DNA of 64,000 nucleotides from Atrichornis clamosus. Taxonomy: Eukaryota; Chordata; Aves; Passeriformes; Menuridae. Position 1 is the stretch's first letter, and the number at the start of each line of letters is the position of its first letter. A model generated the notes under the pieces. The model was given only the letters and a program-made list of their open reading frames with translations, searched no databases and was not told where the DNA came from. This document shows positions 11,930 to 23,500 of the stretch, piece by piece. Position numbers and translations under genes: made by a program. Where the stretch lies: contig WBMZ01000344.1 of assembly GCA_013400975.1 (NCBI GenBank), positions 62,001-126,000 of the forward strand. The letters are read 5' to 3'.

Positions 11930-12042
11930 AAAGACATCAATAAGTCTTTGAAAAAACCTGAAAGCTGTGTGAATTTTCAGCTTTTTTCAAAGACATCAAT
12001 AAGTCTTTGAAAAAACCTGAAAGCTGTGTGAATTTTCAGCTT
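11930..12042. repeat. 59-bp-period tandem duplication with hairpin arms
   Basis: Copy 1 starts at 11,930 and copy 2 at 11,989. The first 54 bases of each copy are identical. Two foldings are visible. TCAAAGAC and GTCTTTGA form a perfect 8-bp inverted repeat with an 8-base spacer (11,987-12,010). A longer hairpin spans 11,945-11,993: TCTTTGAAAAAA plus GCTG on the left pair with CAGCTTTTTTCAAAGA on the right, with a 7-base bulge and a 10-base loop. The identity suggests a recent duplication. Confidence 0.95.
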
Positions 12043-15000
12043 AAAAAGAAAATCTTTAAAATATCCTTTGAGTGAAAACACATTGGCTGATCCTACTAGC
12101 ATCAGGAGCTTTAATAAGACTATCCATTCCCAAATCCACTAGCAGTTCATTGGGTTTCCTACTGGTGCAGTGCAGTGGTTATGTTGCACTGTATTGAAAT
12201 GCTTGCAATATTCCATCCCAGCAGTTTACATTTAGTCCTGCGTTTGCAAGGGTAAGTACAGTTCCAGGATGACAACTGGGTCTTTAGCCTATATAAAGAA
12301 CTTCAAAGGAAAATCACTTAGAATGAACTATCCTTTTTAATTTTGTCACTTTTTGCAGCAAGGGAACTTTGGAAAAGAAGCCTGAGGATAAAAGTAGCAA
12401 ATAAGGCTATGATAAAATCCTTTAGATATTCATCTGCCTTTCAATCAGTATGCACTCTGTGGCCATTGTCTTCTTACCATAAGATACTGTTCACGACTGT
12501 GAATTTTTATCTCAACCCTTATGAAAATGGAACAAAAAGTTGAAGGTTTTAAGTAATATTTGTGAGTATTATTTTAAGAGACTGTTAAATTTGAAAAGGG
12601 GGGTTTTTTTTGAGTGAGCAATTGTAATATGATTGAATTTTACATAAATGGTCAGTAATAAAAGTTTATTATATTTCCTAGTAGTCCTTCTCCTCAAAAG
12701 AAGACTAAAACTATTACAAACTTTTAATAGTGTGGGATAATAGACATGCTCATGATGGGCAAAAACGGCAAACAGAACAAGCAGGAACAAAAGTACTATT
12801 GTGCTTAAAACTGCTGGATGAAGTTTAAAAGAAGTTATATTATTCCTAGATTTTAAGAATTCAATAACATCAAAGAATACATGTTCAGTGTATGGATACA
12901 TGTAGTTAATATAAATAATTTATTTTCTCCCCCAGTCCTCAAATTTTTTTTAAATTCTTGAACATTTATTTAATTCCATGAAGTGTTTCCTTTTCTTTTT
13001 TTTTCAGAAGTGGTTGTGAAATTTATGTCAAATAGCAGCCTTATTGTTGATTCAGTATCATTTCAGTACAAAAATTCTTATGCAGCATGGTAGCCAGCGC
13101 CAATAATTCAGAAGCGCTCAACTCCATTTATCTCACATTAAAGCTATAGATAATTTCATACACAGATAAAAACAGTAGGCAATTTAAACTAATAGAGTAG
13201 TCTTACCAGAAAGAGAGATTTTTTTCATGGTATTTTATTCTTCTATGCTCATTTTCACATCCTTCCCAAATACCACAGGAGACTCATGAATTGCAGTGGT
13301 ATCAGGCTTTGTGAAAGTACATAGAAACTAGTGGAAAACAAATCCAAAGGGAAATTTTGTTTGATTTTTCTGGATATTTATCTGTGCAAATTTCATATTT
13401 CCCAGGGACTTTTTTGAATGAAGCTGGCTGATCTGGTTGAAGGGTACAGATTTCCTTTCCCTGTCTCTGTAGATTTGACATCCCAACAGCCCTGGGTGCT
13501 TTCAGACAGAGAGGGTGTATTGCCTAAAGAGATTCACCACTTGCATCCCAACTATGCTCCTGACTGGCTTGTTAGGGAAAAGAAGATGAAAGAAGTCCAG
13601 CAGAGAGGAGGTCTCATAGAAGAGAGGGAGGGAGCACTAGGTGAATATCTTCAGAAATACGGAGCCCGTCCCATGCCAGCCCATGGGTGCTATCCGTAAT
13701 GATGATACCACCATGGTAGGGTGAAAATGCAATACAAGATCTTTGCTCTCTGCCTGGGGCCATGAGAGACGTCTGAAGAAATCTCCCCAAGCACTGATGA
13801 ACTTTATTTTCTTTTAATCTCTTTCCTGGCTTCTGGACCAACATAATTTCACCTCCTAGCTGGGCTGTCCTTTCTTCCGCAGTTAATATTTTGATGAGAC
13901 ACAAAGCAAAAGCTCTGTTGGGTAATCACTCAGAAGAGGAGTATGAGAGTCCCTTTGCCAGTATCGCACTTTTGGGGTGCTCTTCTCTTAGGTGGTCACT
14001 GTGCGTAGAGAACTAAATTGGCTTTTATTTCTTTTCAGTCTCTATCTCTTCTTAGTTCAAATGCTGGATTTCCTGCATGACAGGCCTATCACTCTATCCT
14101 AGGTTCCTCACTTAACTTGTCTGAAACACACACTGTCTCCCTCTTCACTGTCTTTTGAAGTATACCCTTTTAATGTGAAGGGGCTGCTTCTAGGGGGAGA
14201 CTTAATTGCCTTTCTATTTTCACTCTTTTTTTTTTCTGAAAAAGGGATACCATTCCCTTTGATTTGCTGCCTTTGGATGCTTCAAGTGGCTCCGAGTACG
14301 AGCATTTGAAATGATGTATTGACATTTCAGATGGATCACTGACAGCCTTTCATGGCTACTGATGCCAAGATGTGGTTTTTCATAGTGGCCTTCATCAAGG
14401 TGCTGTGTAAAAACTGCATTGTTGTGTGATGTGTTCTCCTAATGTTTCATATTTTAAGTAAAAATAAATATTCACGGAGAAGTAACTAAAGGTGATTTGT
14501 GTACACTGTGGTTATGAAAGGTAGGCCTGAAGGTAGACGGGGATGACTTGTCTGTGGAGAATGTCCTGCTGGCACAGAGCTGGTTTAGAAGAGCACCTTC
14601 CTGCTCCTTTCTGCTCCACACCATGAAACACAGATGTCCCCAGATTGTGTGGTCCACTCACTCTGGGCAAAATGGGAGTTGTTTTTCAGTGTTCAGCGAG
14701 TTGTGTATGTAATTGGCCAAACTGGTGATCTAGTTGCCATCTGATTTTAACCTGACTTGATTTTGGCCAGGATAAGGTGTTGCACAATGTTTCCCCTCTC
14801 TTATAGATGGAACGCAATGTGCACTTTCCTGGACCTCGTTCTTTGGCTCAGTCTATTTATAGTGGCAGGTATTTCAAGTCTTTTGGAACAGGAAAACTGC
14901 TAATGTGAAAAGTTAGTTTTGATGTTACTGTGAAAAGTGGTGTCTGAAGATAGCAGCTTTTTAAGTAGCTGAAGTTGGAAAAGTATTAAATTACAAAGCC

Positions 15001-15399
15001 CTTCTGTGGCTTTATATAACCACTTATTTTGCCATTTAAACTCTTACATTTCTGCTCTTTGTTCTGCTGGAATGAATATGTTGGTAAAGATCTGCATAAT
15101 CATATTATTTGAAGAAAAACAGACACAGACTGTCATCTGGTTCACAGTGGCTATATTTTTATAGATAAGTGTATTAAACTTTTTTGTTTGTATTATGAGA
15201 GGCTCGCAAAACAGGTAGCTTGAAAATAACACCTGTACAGCTCTGTGGAAAACCTGGAATATCTGCTGCAGTGGCAGCAGGCAACTAGTCTGAGAATGCT
15301 TCCCTGGGAGAAAAAGTGGGGACAGGATTGACTTCAGCATCTTGGTTTGTTTGACTGGGTATTGTCAGCAGGCCTGGCCCTATAGCACATTATTGTCCA
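12043..15399. other. Non-genic stretch
   Basis: No supported gene. The frame at 13,418-13,699 (plus) is moderately protein-like, but I see neither a good upstream signal nor a family. The hydrophobic 110-codon frame at 12,569-12,901 (minus) is AT-driven. No CR1 or LTR wording is evident. Confidence 0.5.
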
Positions 15400-15492
15400 G
15401 ATAGCATAGAATCTTAGAATAGAATCATAGGATATCCTGAGTTGGAGGAGACCTGTAAGAATCACCAAGTCTAACTCCCCAGTGGCCCTTAG
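15400..15492 (-). repeat. CR1 LINE 3' end, very short
   Basis: On the plus strand three octamer-type tail units (agaatctt, agaatagaatcatag) lead into gatatcctgagttggagg and then agacctgtaagaatcacc and aagtctaactcccc. This is the 3' end of a minus-strand CR1 of a type whose end reads ATATCCTGAGTTGGA. Only about 90 bases remain. Confidence 0.88.
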
Positions 15493-16663
15493 AGTTGAGA
15501 TTAAAGGCTGCTTTTTTGCATATTTTTCCCCATATTTATTATACAGAAGTTTACGAATCTTCAAAATCCAAAAACACTTAAGAAGAACAAATACAGCCAA
15601 CCCAGAACACTGGACTGAATTGTCCTGATCTTTGTAATAGTAAAATAATTATTGAGATTTTTTGTGTGTATCAACCCACTTTTTCTGAGAGTGACTCTGG
15701 GATAAAGAATAGTCTAAATGGGATTGGTGTAAGTCATTTTTCTGAGGCTGTCTCTGTAAGAGGCTTTATGCCTATTTTTTAATTAACATATCCAAAATGC
15801 CCCTTGGAAAGCCCATATGTGGGGCTTTTTTCAACTAGCAAAGTTGACTACAATCTCCGCTGGCCTTTGTGAAAAAGATTGTCTTGGGGCACTCAGTCAT
15901 ATCAATGTAATTGCAATGATAGCATTACTTTTTCAGTAGTATGAGATGTGCCTGTACTCAAAAAATGCTAGACTCTTCCAAAAATGTACAGAATAGAGAG
16001 ATACACTGCAAAAATGTTGGGCAAAAGTAAGCGGAGTCTGGAGTACATGTCTGATCTTGAAACAAGTGCTCAGTAAGATTCAGAATCAGTTTTCCCTTCA
16101 TCCAGTCCTTCCTTCCCACCCCAACTCCCTAAAATTGTAAATGAGGTGTTGAGGATTATGTGTTGTCACGCATACATGTGTTATGCCTGTGGACCCATGG
16201 GCACCTCCTCTGCTGCTGGTGTTGGTAGGGGCTCCCTGCTGCTGTACAGGCCCTGCATTTATATATGTTCAGAGTGTGAGAGTACCCATGCTTATTTTAA
16301 AAGGTTTTGGGTCGTCTTTTTCCTTTTGGAGAATATAACCCCTCATAAAATTGTCATTTTTTGGGCACCTGCCCATTGTACAAGACATGCAGCTGACAGA
16401 TGAGAAGGAAATAAATAACAGAGGTGTAGGTTGTGGTTCTTTCTGGTATCAACTTGTTTTATGCAATCGCTTTGTCAGCTTCTACCCTTTTTCCTTCTCC
16501 TGGAAGCTGATGGATGTGCTGACCCACATCAATGAAATCTCTTGGGAGCAGTGAGTCCCCAAAGGATGTGGTTCCTGGAAATGGGTGATTCCTGGATGCT
16601 GCTCCATGGAGTGTATCACCAGCCAGTGGCACCTCTGTCTCTCATCAGGGAATCTTCCTCCTT
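15493..16663. other. Non-genic stretch
   Basis: No supported gene or dispersed repeat. Overlapping plus-strand frames at 16,146-16,835 in different registers look like chance in a locally GC-richer patch. Confidence 0.5.
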
Positions 16664-16692
16664 GGGGAGGAGTAGGGAGGGTGGGAGCAGGG
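16664..16692 (+). other. Canonical G-quadruplex motif
   Basis: Five G runs (16,664-16,667; 16,675-16,677; 16,679-16,681; 16,683-16,685; 16,690-16,692) are separated by loops of 7, 1, 1 and 4 bases. The 1-base loops predict a stable parallel quadruplex on the plus strand. Confidence 0.85.
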
Positions 16693-17424
16693 ACTTGCTT
16701 TGTGGAGGGTGGCTGGGGGGTCGTGGTGAATGCAGCAAGCAGGAGGAGACTGTTCTAATGGCAGGTCACAGGCAGAGGGAGTCACAGGGCATTTTTTTTG
16801 TTTGTTTGTTTATGCTTGCATTTCGCATGGAATAACTGTTTTGTTTTTTAATGATGTGTGAGGAATGTTGCCAAAAATAGAAAACATTCATTTGAATTTT
16901 TAATGAAACTGATCGTACCTCTTTTCCATTTAATTTCCATGAATATTCTACAGAATATAAAGGGAATATTCACTGGACCAATAAATGTTATGCTAATTCT
17001 ATGGGACAAAAATGGGAAGTGAGTTTTGAATTAAAAATATTCCCTATGATAACCTAGTTTATGCAGTACCCATTCTAAAATATGCTTAATTTGCATTGAA
17101 GTCAGAGACTCGAGTGTGTTTCTAGACTTCAGGGTATTTGTACAGCTTCTGCTGAATTAGTACATGAGTGATGAATCTCAAATGTATGGAGCAAAATTGT
17201 GCCTGATAAAAGTATTGCAAATTTTAGATAAAAAAGAAAAAGATTTAATTGTTAAAGCCCAGACAAACAGTAAGATGTCCTGACGGTGTGAAAATTTTCA
17301 TTGGTCTAATCCCAAACAGTGGAAAAAATGTTAGGAACTCCAATTTGTTGATAAATTTTGGAGTTTTGAACAAAGTATTTATTCTTCACAAGCACAGTTC
17401 TTCCAGATACTACAGTTGTGGAAT
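16693..17424. other. Non-genic stretch with a possible conserved AT-rich block
   Basis: No gene is supported. The part from about 16,860 to 17,000 has a low-repeat AT-rich texture (for example ccatgaatattctacagaat) that could be a conserved non-coding element, but this is only an impression. Confidence 0.4.
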
Positions 17425-17528
17425 AATCATAGAATCATTAAAGTTGTGAAAGAACATTGAGTTCAGCCATTAATCCAGCAGCACCATGTTACCACCGAAC
17501 CATATCCCCAAGTGTCACATCAGTAGCT
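17425..17528 (-). repeat. CR1 LINE 3' fragment
   Basis: The plus strand starts aatcatagaatcattaaagt, followed by diverged agttcagccattaatccagc, then accatatccccaagtgtc. This is the 3' end of a minus-strand CR1. The short plus-strand frame from 17,486 begins inside it and is not a gene. Confidence 0.85.
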
Positions 17529-20500
17529 CCTTTCCCCAGTGGGTCCAGCACGAGACCCATTATGCAGTGCAAAATGGAGGAGGAAGGCACAATAAAACAG
17601 TGGAATGTGAAGGCATCATGCACTTAATCTCTAGACATAACAAATTTAGGACAATGGTCCTGATCCATCTCATGCAAATTAGGTTTGTCCCTTTTAAAAA
17701 CATATTAATATTGAAAATATTTTTTATATCGTAATATCACATTATTTTCTCTGGATACTTTATATAATCTTACCTAACGAGATCTGCCTGTAATAATTAT
17801 GTTTCTCTTCGTTTTTGTCACTGAGTTTTCATTCCTCCTTTCTATGTAATCATATCTTTCTGATAACAGGTCACTGCTTCTCTTACCTGTTTGAGTTGTC
17901 TTACTGACTCATGCATCTGTTTAAATGGGTAAGGAATAATATTCCTAAATCTTACATTTTGCAAACTCATCCTGATTTTTATTTCTGCCTTGAATATTCT
18001 GGTGTTGCTTTAACTTTGTTTTTCTTAAAATCTTTTGTACAAGGGGAAATTTTTCCATAAACTTCTGTAGTATTTGTTGATGTCTCCAAAGAAAATGAGG
18101 AGCGTGATAAAAAGTTTTCTGAGTTTGGTGCTAAGAGTTTGCCTCTTTCTGGCGTTTTCCTACTACAGCTGAATTTTCAAAAAATCTATTTGCATAATTA
18201 TATTGACAAACAGTTATATTTATAGTAGAGAACAGACCATTAGGCTGTTTTGTATGTTTTTGTTTTGCTTTTTTTCCTGAAGTTTTCTTTTTTTAATTAA
18301 ACATAATTTTAATAATGCTGAATTTTAATATATTTCCTGTATTTGTTCTAGAGTTATTTCAGCCCCTATTTAGGCCATTCAACAAATTGCCTCTGAAGCT
18401 TTTTCTGCCTGAAAGGCTTTCTTCAGTGCAGACAGGTATTTTGACACTGCATGCATTAACATGGGTGCTTTTAATTTTAAATTGATATTCAATTTAGTTC
18501 AAGGCTCTTACAAGTGCCATAATATAAAATGAATAGGCACTCTGAAATCTGGAATAAGTGTCCAGAGAGGATCATTTCAGAATCTATTGCGTATATTCAT
18601 CTAACTTCATACTCTGTTATGCTGAATTTTCTGTTCTTTTGTAGAAAGGAGAAAGCCTAATATTTATAGGCTGAAAGATTTTATTATAGTGTCAATAAAA
18701 GCTCAAGTTATTATCTCTATGTGGGACAAATGCATTGAAATTTCCACACCAAACCAGCTTGATTGTCTTTTTTCCTCACTTTCAGTGAAAATGCAAATCA
18801 ATAAATAGTATTTAATTGTATTACGTCTATAAGTTGATTTAGCAATTAATTGTGTTCTATATGTGTTCTATGGCTGACAGGGTAGTTATAAGGCACAGCT
18901 GATTGATACACTCTCCTTTCACCGTTGGAGACCTCACTTTAATCCTGGCATAGGCCACACTGGAAATTAGTTTCTACAAGCATGTTTTACTCTTTAGTGC
19001 ATGTTTGTCCACATCATAAACCCATCAAGAAACAAGATGTAGTTAACAGTAAATGCCACAGACAAGCTGGTGACCAGCTAAATAGACAGCAGTTTGAAGA
19101 CTAATTCTTGTCCCTCAGCAGAATTGTGATTGGTAGCAGCCAAGCTGAGTTTTTCCTGAATTTTGGGTTCTGACTAGCCACTCAGTTTTACTTAGTTTTT
19201 ATGGACAGCTAATGCATATACTTGAAAAGCATGTTTTTCCCAGTGACCCTCCTGAAACTCCTTATTGCAAACTTTAAGGACCTAAGTACAGCTCTAGAAA
19301 TGAGCATTTTAATGTAGGTGGGAAGCATCCATTTGACAACATCTCTTGTTGGTTATTTGACCTTTCAAGTCACAGTGATAAAATAAATCAAACCATAAGG
19401 ATAGAAGATGTTCTCAGAGGTGATGCTAATGTATTCCAGTATTACCTGTGTTCTCCAGGCAGCCTGGTGACCCCATCCCGGGTTAAGCAAGAATCCCTGA
19501 GATAGAGCTCGGCACTGCATCCAGAGCTTCACAACAGGAGCTGTGCCTCTCTGTGACTCGAGTGGAGGTGAGAGGTTTATTATTTCACACATTCTGTATG
19601 TGACTTCATCATGCACACTCCCTATTTCTCATAAACTAACTGCATGCTGAGCAGTAAAAAGGAAAAGCCAAGTGGAAACCGGGAGGGGTCTGTCTGCAAG
19701 AGGCACTTGTGCCACTTACACATGCAGGTGCAATAGTCTCATCAGCTGCAGTGCCCATGTTTCACACCGAGCCTGCATGAATAAGCTTTTCCAGATTAGT
19801 TGGTAGGCCTTTAATTTAGCCTTTCAAGGTATGACTGTATTTCTGATATGACCGTAGTGTAATCACAGGGAAGAATTTTGATGGATAGCAGAGGAGGAGA
19901 AGAGAGAGTGATGCTCACTGAGACAAGCTGATGCATACAGGGTATTTATGTCTTGTCCATAAACATATGAAGTACAAGAAGAGACCCCTGGGAGGCCAGT
20001 GACACTAATGGAAAAGTTAAGTGCGAGACTGTACAGCTGGACTTGATGGCTTTTATTCAGAGTTGTTATTAATTTAGACAAAGCAATCTAAATCTGTCAG
20101 GATTGTAACCTCTGCATTCACTTCTGTGAATTATCACAGTCTCAATCACCATAATAAGAGGAACTCAGGTCTGGGTGTTTATCTTAAGGTGAGTCTCAAC
20201 CTGCTAGGTTAACTTGTGATTTGGAAGGAAACAATTAAATTTCATTCTCTAATAAGAGTTCCTTTTTTCAATATTGCTTTTTTAATAAACTGCTTTTTCA
20301 ATTTCTTAGTAGCTGATATTCTTGAAAGTGGTGAAGCCTTGTGTGAGCCTATACCAAACGTAACGTTGAGTAGCAGGCATTACCCTTTGTCTAACTAGAT
20401 TGTGCATGGCCATTGGCGGCCATAAGTTCCTAATTTCCAAATATTCACACGGATTCCTGATATTGTAAGGAAAGGTTGGTGCTAGCAGTGGTGAACTTTT

Positions 20501-23500
20501 GTTCTCATTTCCAGTTACAGTTGTGTACCAGCTGTACCATGTAATAGTTGTAACATTTTTTTCTTTAAAAGAGAGCATCCCTCACCCTGATGAGAATTGC
20601 AACTTGAAAAGATCATTCTGATTCAGTGGTCTCAACTGTCACCTCTCTAACCTCACAAAATAGACTTTTCAACTTTTGTATATCATCTCCTGCTTTCTCT
20701 GTACCCAGTGCATTCTCATCACCTCCTCCTCCACACTGACATTTGATTCATTGAGCTGGATTCTGATAGAGAAATCCCATATTAGCCTCTCTACTTGGGA
20801 GACTGAAAAAACCTTTGTGATAGGTAAGCTTTCTTCTGAAGTTTGAAATAGCCTAGTGTATACCTGCCTTTTTTGTGATTCTGCACCTACTGGCTAGGGC
20901 AGAAAGCAGCTTAAGAACCAGGACATCTGTTACCTGATATTTTTAAACTCTAGTCATGGAGAAGCAGAAGTGATTTCATGTAATGTTAAACAACAGCTAG
21001 GTCCCTTTCCTTTTTCTTATCTAAGGAAACATAACTCACTCTGTGCCTGTGTCCCTAATTAGTAACACTTGCAAGCCTTGACCTTTCAACAGAGAGCTCA
21101 GCTCAGCCTCATCTATAGAGAATTGCTCCTATAATGTAGCTGTGCATAATAATAAAAACAATTTAAAACACATTAAAATGTTAAAAAAACCACCAAAACC
21201 CAAACCACTTAAAAGCTTAGACCCAGACTTCTCCACATTTATTCATGTTGAGCAGTAATTTGCTCTGGTAATGGTCCCAATGAGACTGTATTGAGAGACT
21301 ATACACTGAAAGTAAGGGAGGCAGGGCATTGTCTAATAAATAAGCAGTTTTGTCCCTCTGCTTTGTTCATTTATGACTAAATGTTCTTGGAGTCCAGTTT
21401 ATGATTTCTTCCCAGGACCAGCCTACTTTCAACAACATATGTACGTATGCTCCTTTGGCTTATTATTTTATGATTATTTCTCATAATCTGAAAAAAAAAA
21501 AAGGTTGTTAAAGTACTGGCTGGAGTCTAATGATTTTATCAAGACTGGTATCACTGTTAGGGAAGACTGAAAATGTTTATTTACCAAGTGACAATGAAGG
21601 TATGCCCACTCTTGGGGCAGTTCTTGGTGGCAGAATGACTGAATCCTGTCAAGTTCTGTGAAATCAAGTCACTGATGTCATGATCCCTCATATAATTGCA
21701 AACCTAATGTATTTGCAAAAATATTGCAAACTTCCAGCTTGTGGAAAATCAGGTTTTGATATGGTCCTTTACTCTGTTGCTTCTCCAGTTTCTTACCATT
21801 ATTACCAGCTTAAAAAAGCAATGAGTATTAATTTTTGTATAAGAGTACACCTTTTTTCTTTTTTTTATGCCACAACCATATATTGCCGAGCTCCAATTTC
21901 TTATTTCAGATCATGAAAGTGTCCTCTGCTTGAAGTAATTTCAAAATTTACCTAGCTCTTATTCATAAACCTTAATTTAATATACTTAGCTGTCTCGTTC
22001 AGAAAACAAAGATAGTCAGATTCCAAAACAGTGTTGTCTCTCAGTTGGTTCTGTGGTCTGAAGAGAAATAATGCAATAAAAAACCTCTTTTCTTTCTGCA
22101 CTAGTCAGGGCACTTGCCCAGGTATTTCCATGGGCCATGGCTTCCATCTGCTTACTCTAAACTGGGCTTCTCCTTTTGTATCAATCACTGATGAAACAAA
22201 TGATGAGTGCTTAGAGCATATATGAAAAGAGCTGCTATTGGTTTTAATGCCTTAAATCTACCTTTAATACCTGAAATCTAAATGTACAGGTTATCATATT
22301 TCCTTATTTTCACTTAGTGGCATGGAGAAAATAATGCCTTTCAGTTTTATTTGGAGAAGAAATTATGGTAAGCCCTTGTACTGGCTGAAATACACCAGAT
22401 TCCTTTTCTAATTAGGATGAAGTTATGTTAAAATAAATTAATCACCTCGATGGTTTTATACATTAGAAAATAAAATTTCTGCTTTTAAAGAAAGAGGTTT
22501 TACTGCTAAAATCAGCAAAATTGGAAACAAAATCTGTGCATGTTTTCCCTTTTTTGTGATGCCAATAACCCTGATTGCCCAGTGTCATACAAAATAATAT
22601 CAAACTATGTCTGCTATTATGCATTTTACTAATATCTCCTCTTTGCAATAGAGATGGCAAATTTATCCACAGGCAGAATATAACATCTCAGTGCTCAATA
22701 ACTTGTCATAACCCCTACTCTAACCATGTGTAGGGGTTGTATAACCAATCTACCTAATCCAGTTCTTGCTGTGTATCACAGTGATGCTGTGTGATAGTTA
22801 CCACAGGTCTTTGATTTAGAGGAATGTGTTTTCTTAAGATTAGAAGAGGCAGTATGAGCTTGATTCAAAGAGTTCACTCTCTCCAAGATTACAGTGCTCA
22901 TCAAGTTTGATCTATAGTTAATGAAGGCTGTGATCTACTGTGATCTGGCCTGGAGTAGCAGTCAGCTTGGTGGGCAGTCTTCAAAGTGCTATTTTGAGTT
23001 TACTTTTGTATGAGCTGTTCTCCAAAACTCATTTCAATAGCTCCTCAAAGTTGATTTTACAAGGTGAATAAGGGATAGGCATCATTTGACTAAATCGCAC
23101 CATATTGAATTGAATTTTATAAATTCAAAAAACACACAAATGTGCTGTGATTTGCATAAGAAAGATGGAACATTAGGACAATAAAGGACTTTTCACCATA
23201 CATGCTTTCCAAAAACCTGAGACGACAGAGAAATTGGGTTTGCAATACCAGAAGTTAGCGTTGAAGCAAACAAGCCTTTCCTCAGGAGTGCCTTCTTATG
23301 CAAGTATATCCTATACACTGCAGATTATCCTTTCATAGGCTTTTTTTCATAAATATGAATATTACTCTATTTGATTTAGTAAATATAGATGTTTCTCTTC
23401 AGCTCCCCCCAGTTTAATTCTAAAGAAATAATACATTCTTTTGGTAACTTATTTTCTTTCAACTGTTTAATAAAACTGTGGTTAACCTCCAATTTAGAAT

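Noticed and set aside
12569..12901. 110-codon minus-strand frame with a hydrophobic segment resembling a membrane helix
   Set aside because: The Leu/Phe/Val run follows from T-rich sequence. There are no splice sites, no promoter signal and no family resemblance.
13418..13699. 93-codon plus-strand frame rich in charged residues
   Set aside because: No family match, no clear splice or poly(A) layout, and an equally long frame on the other strand overlaps it.
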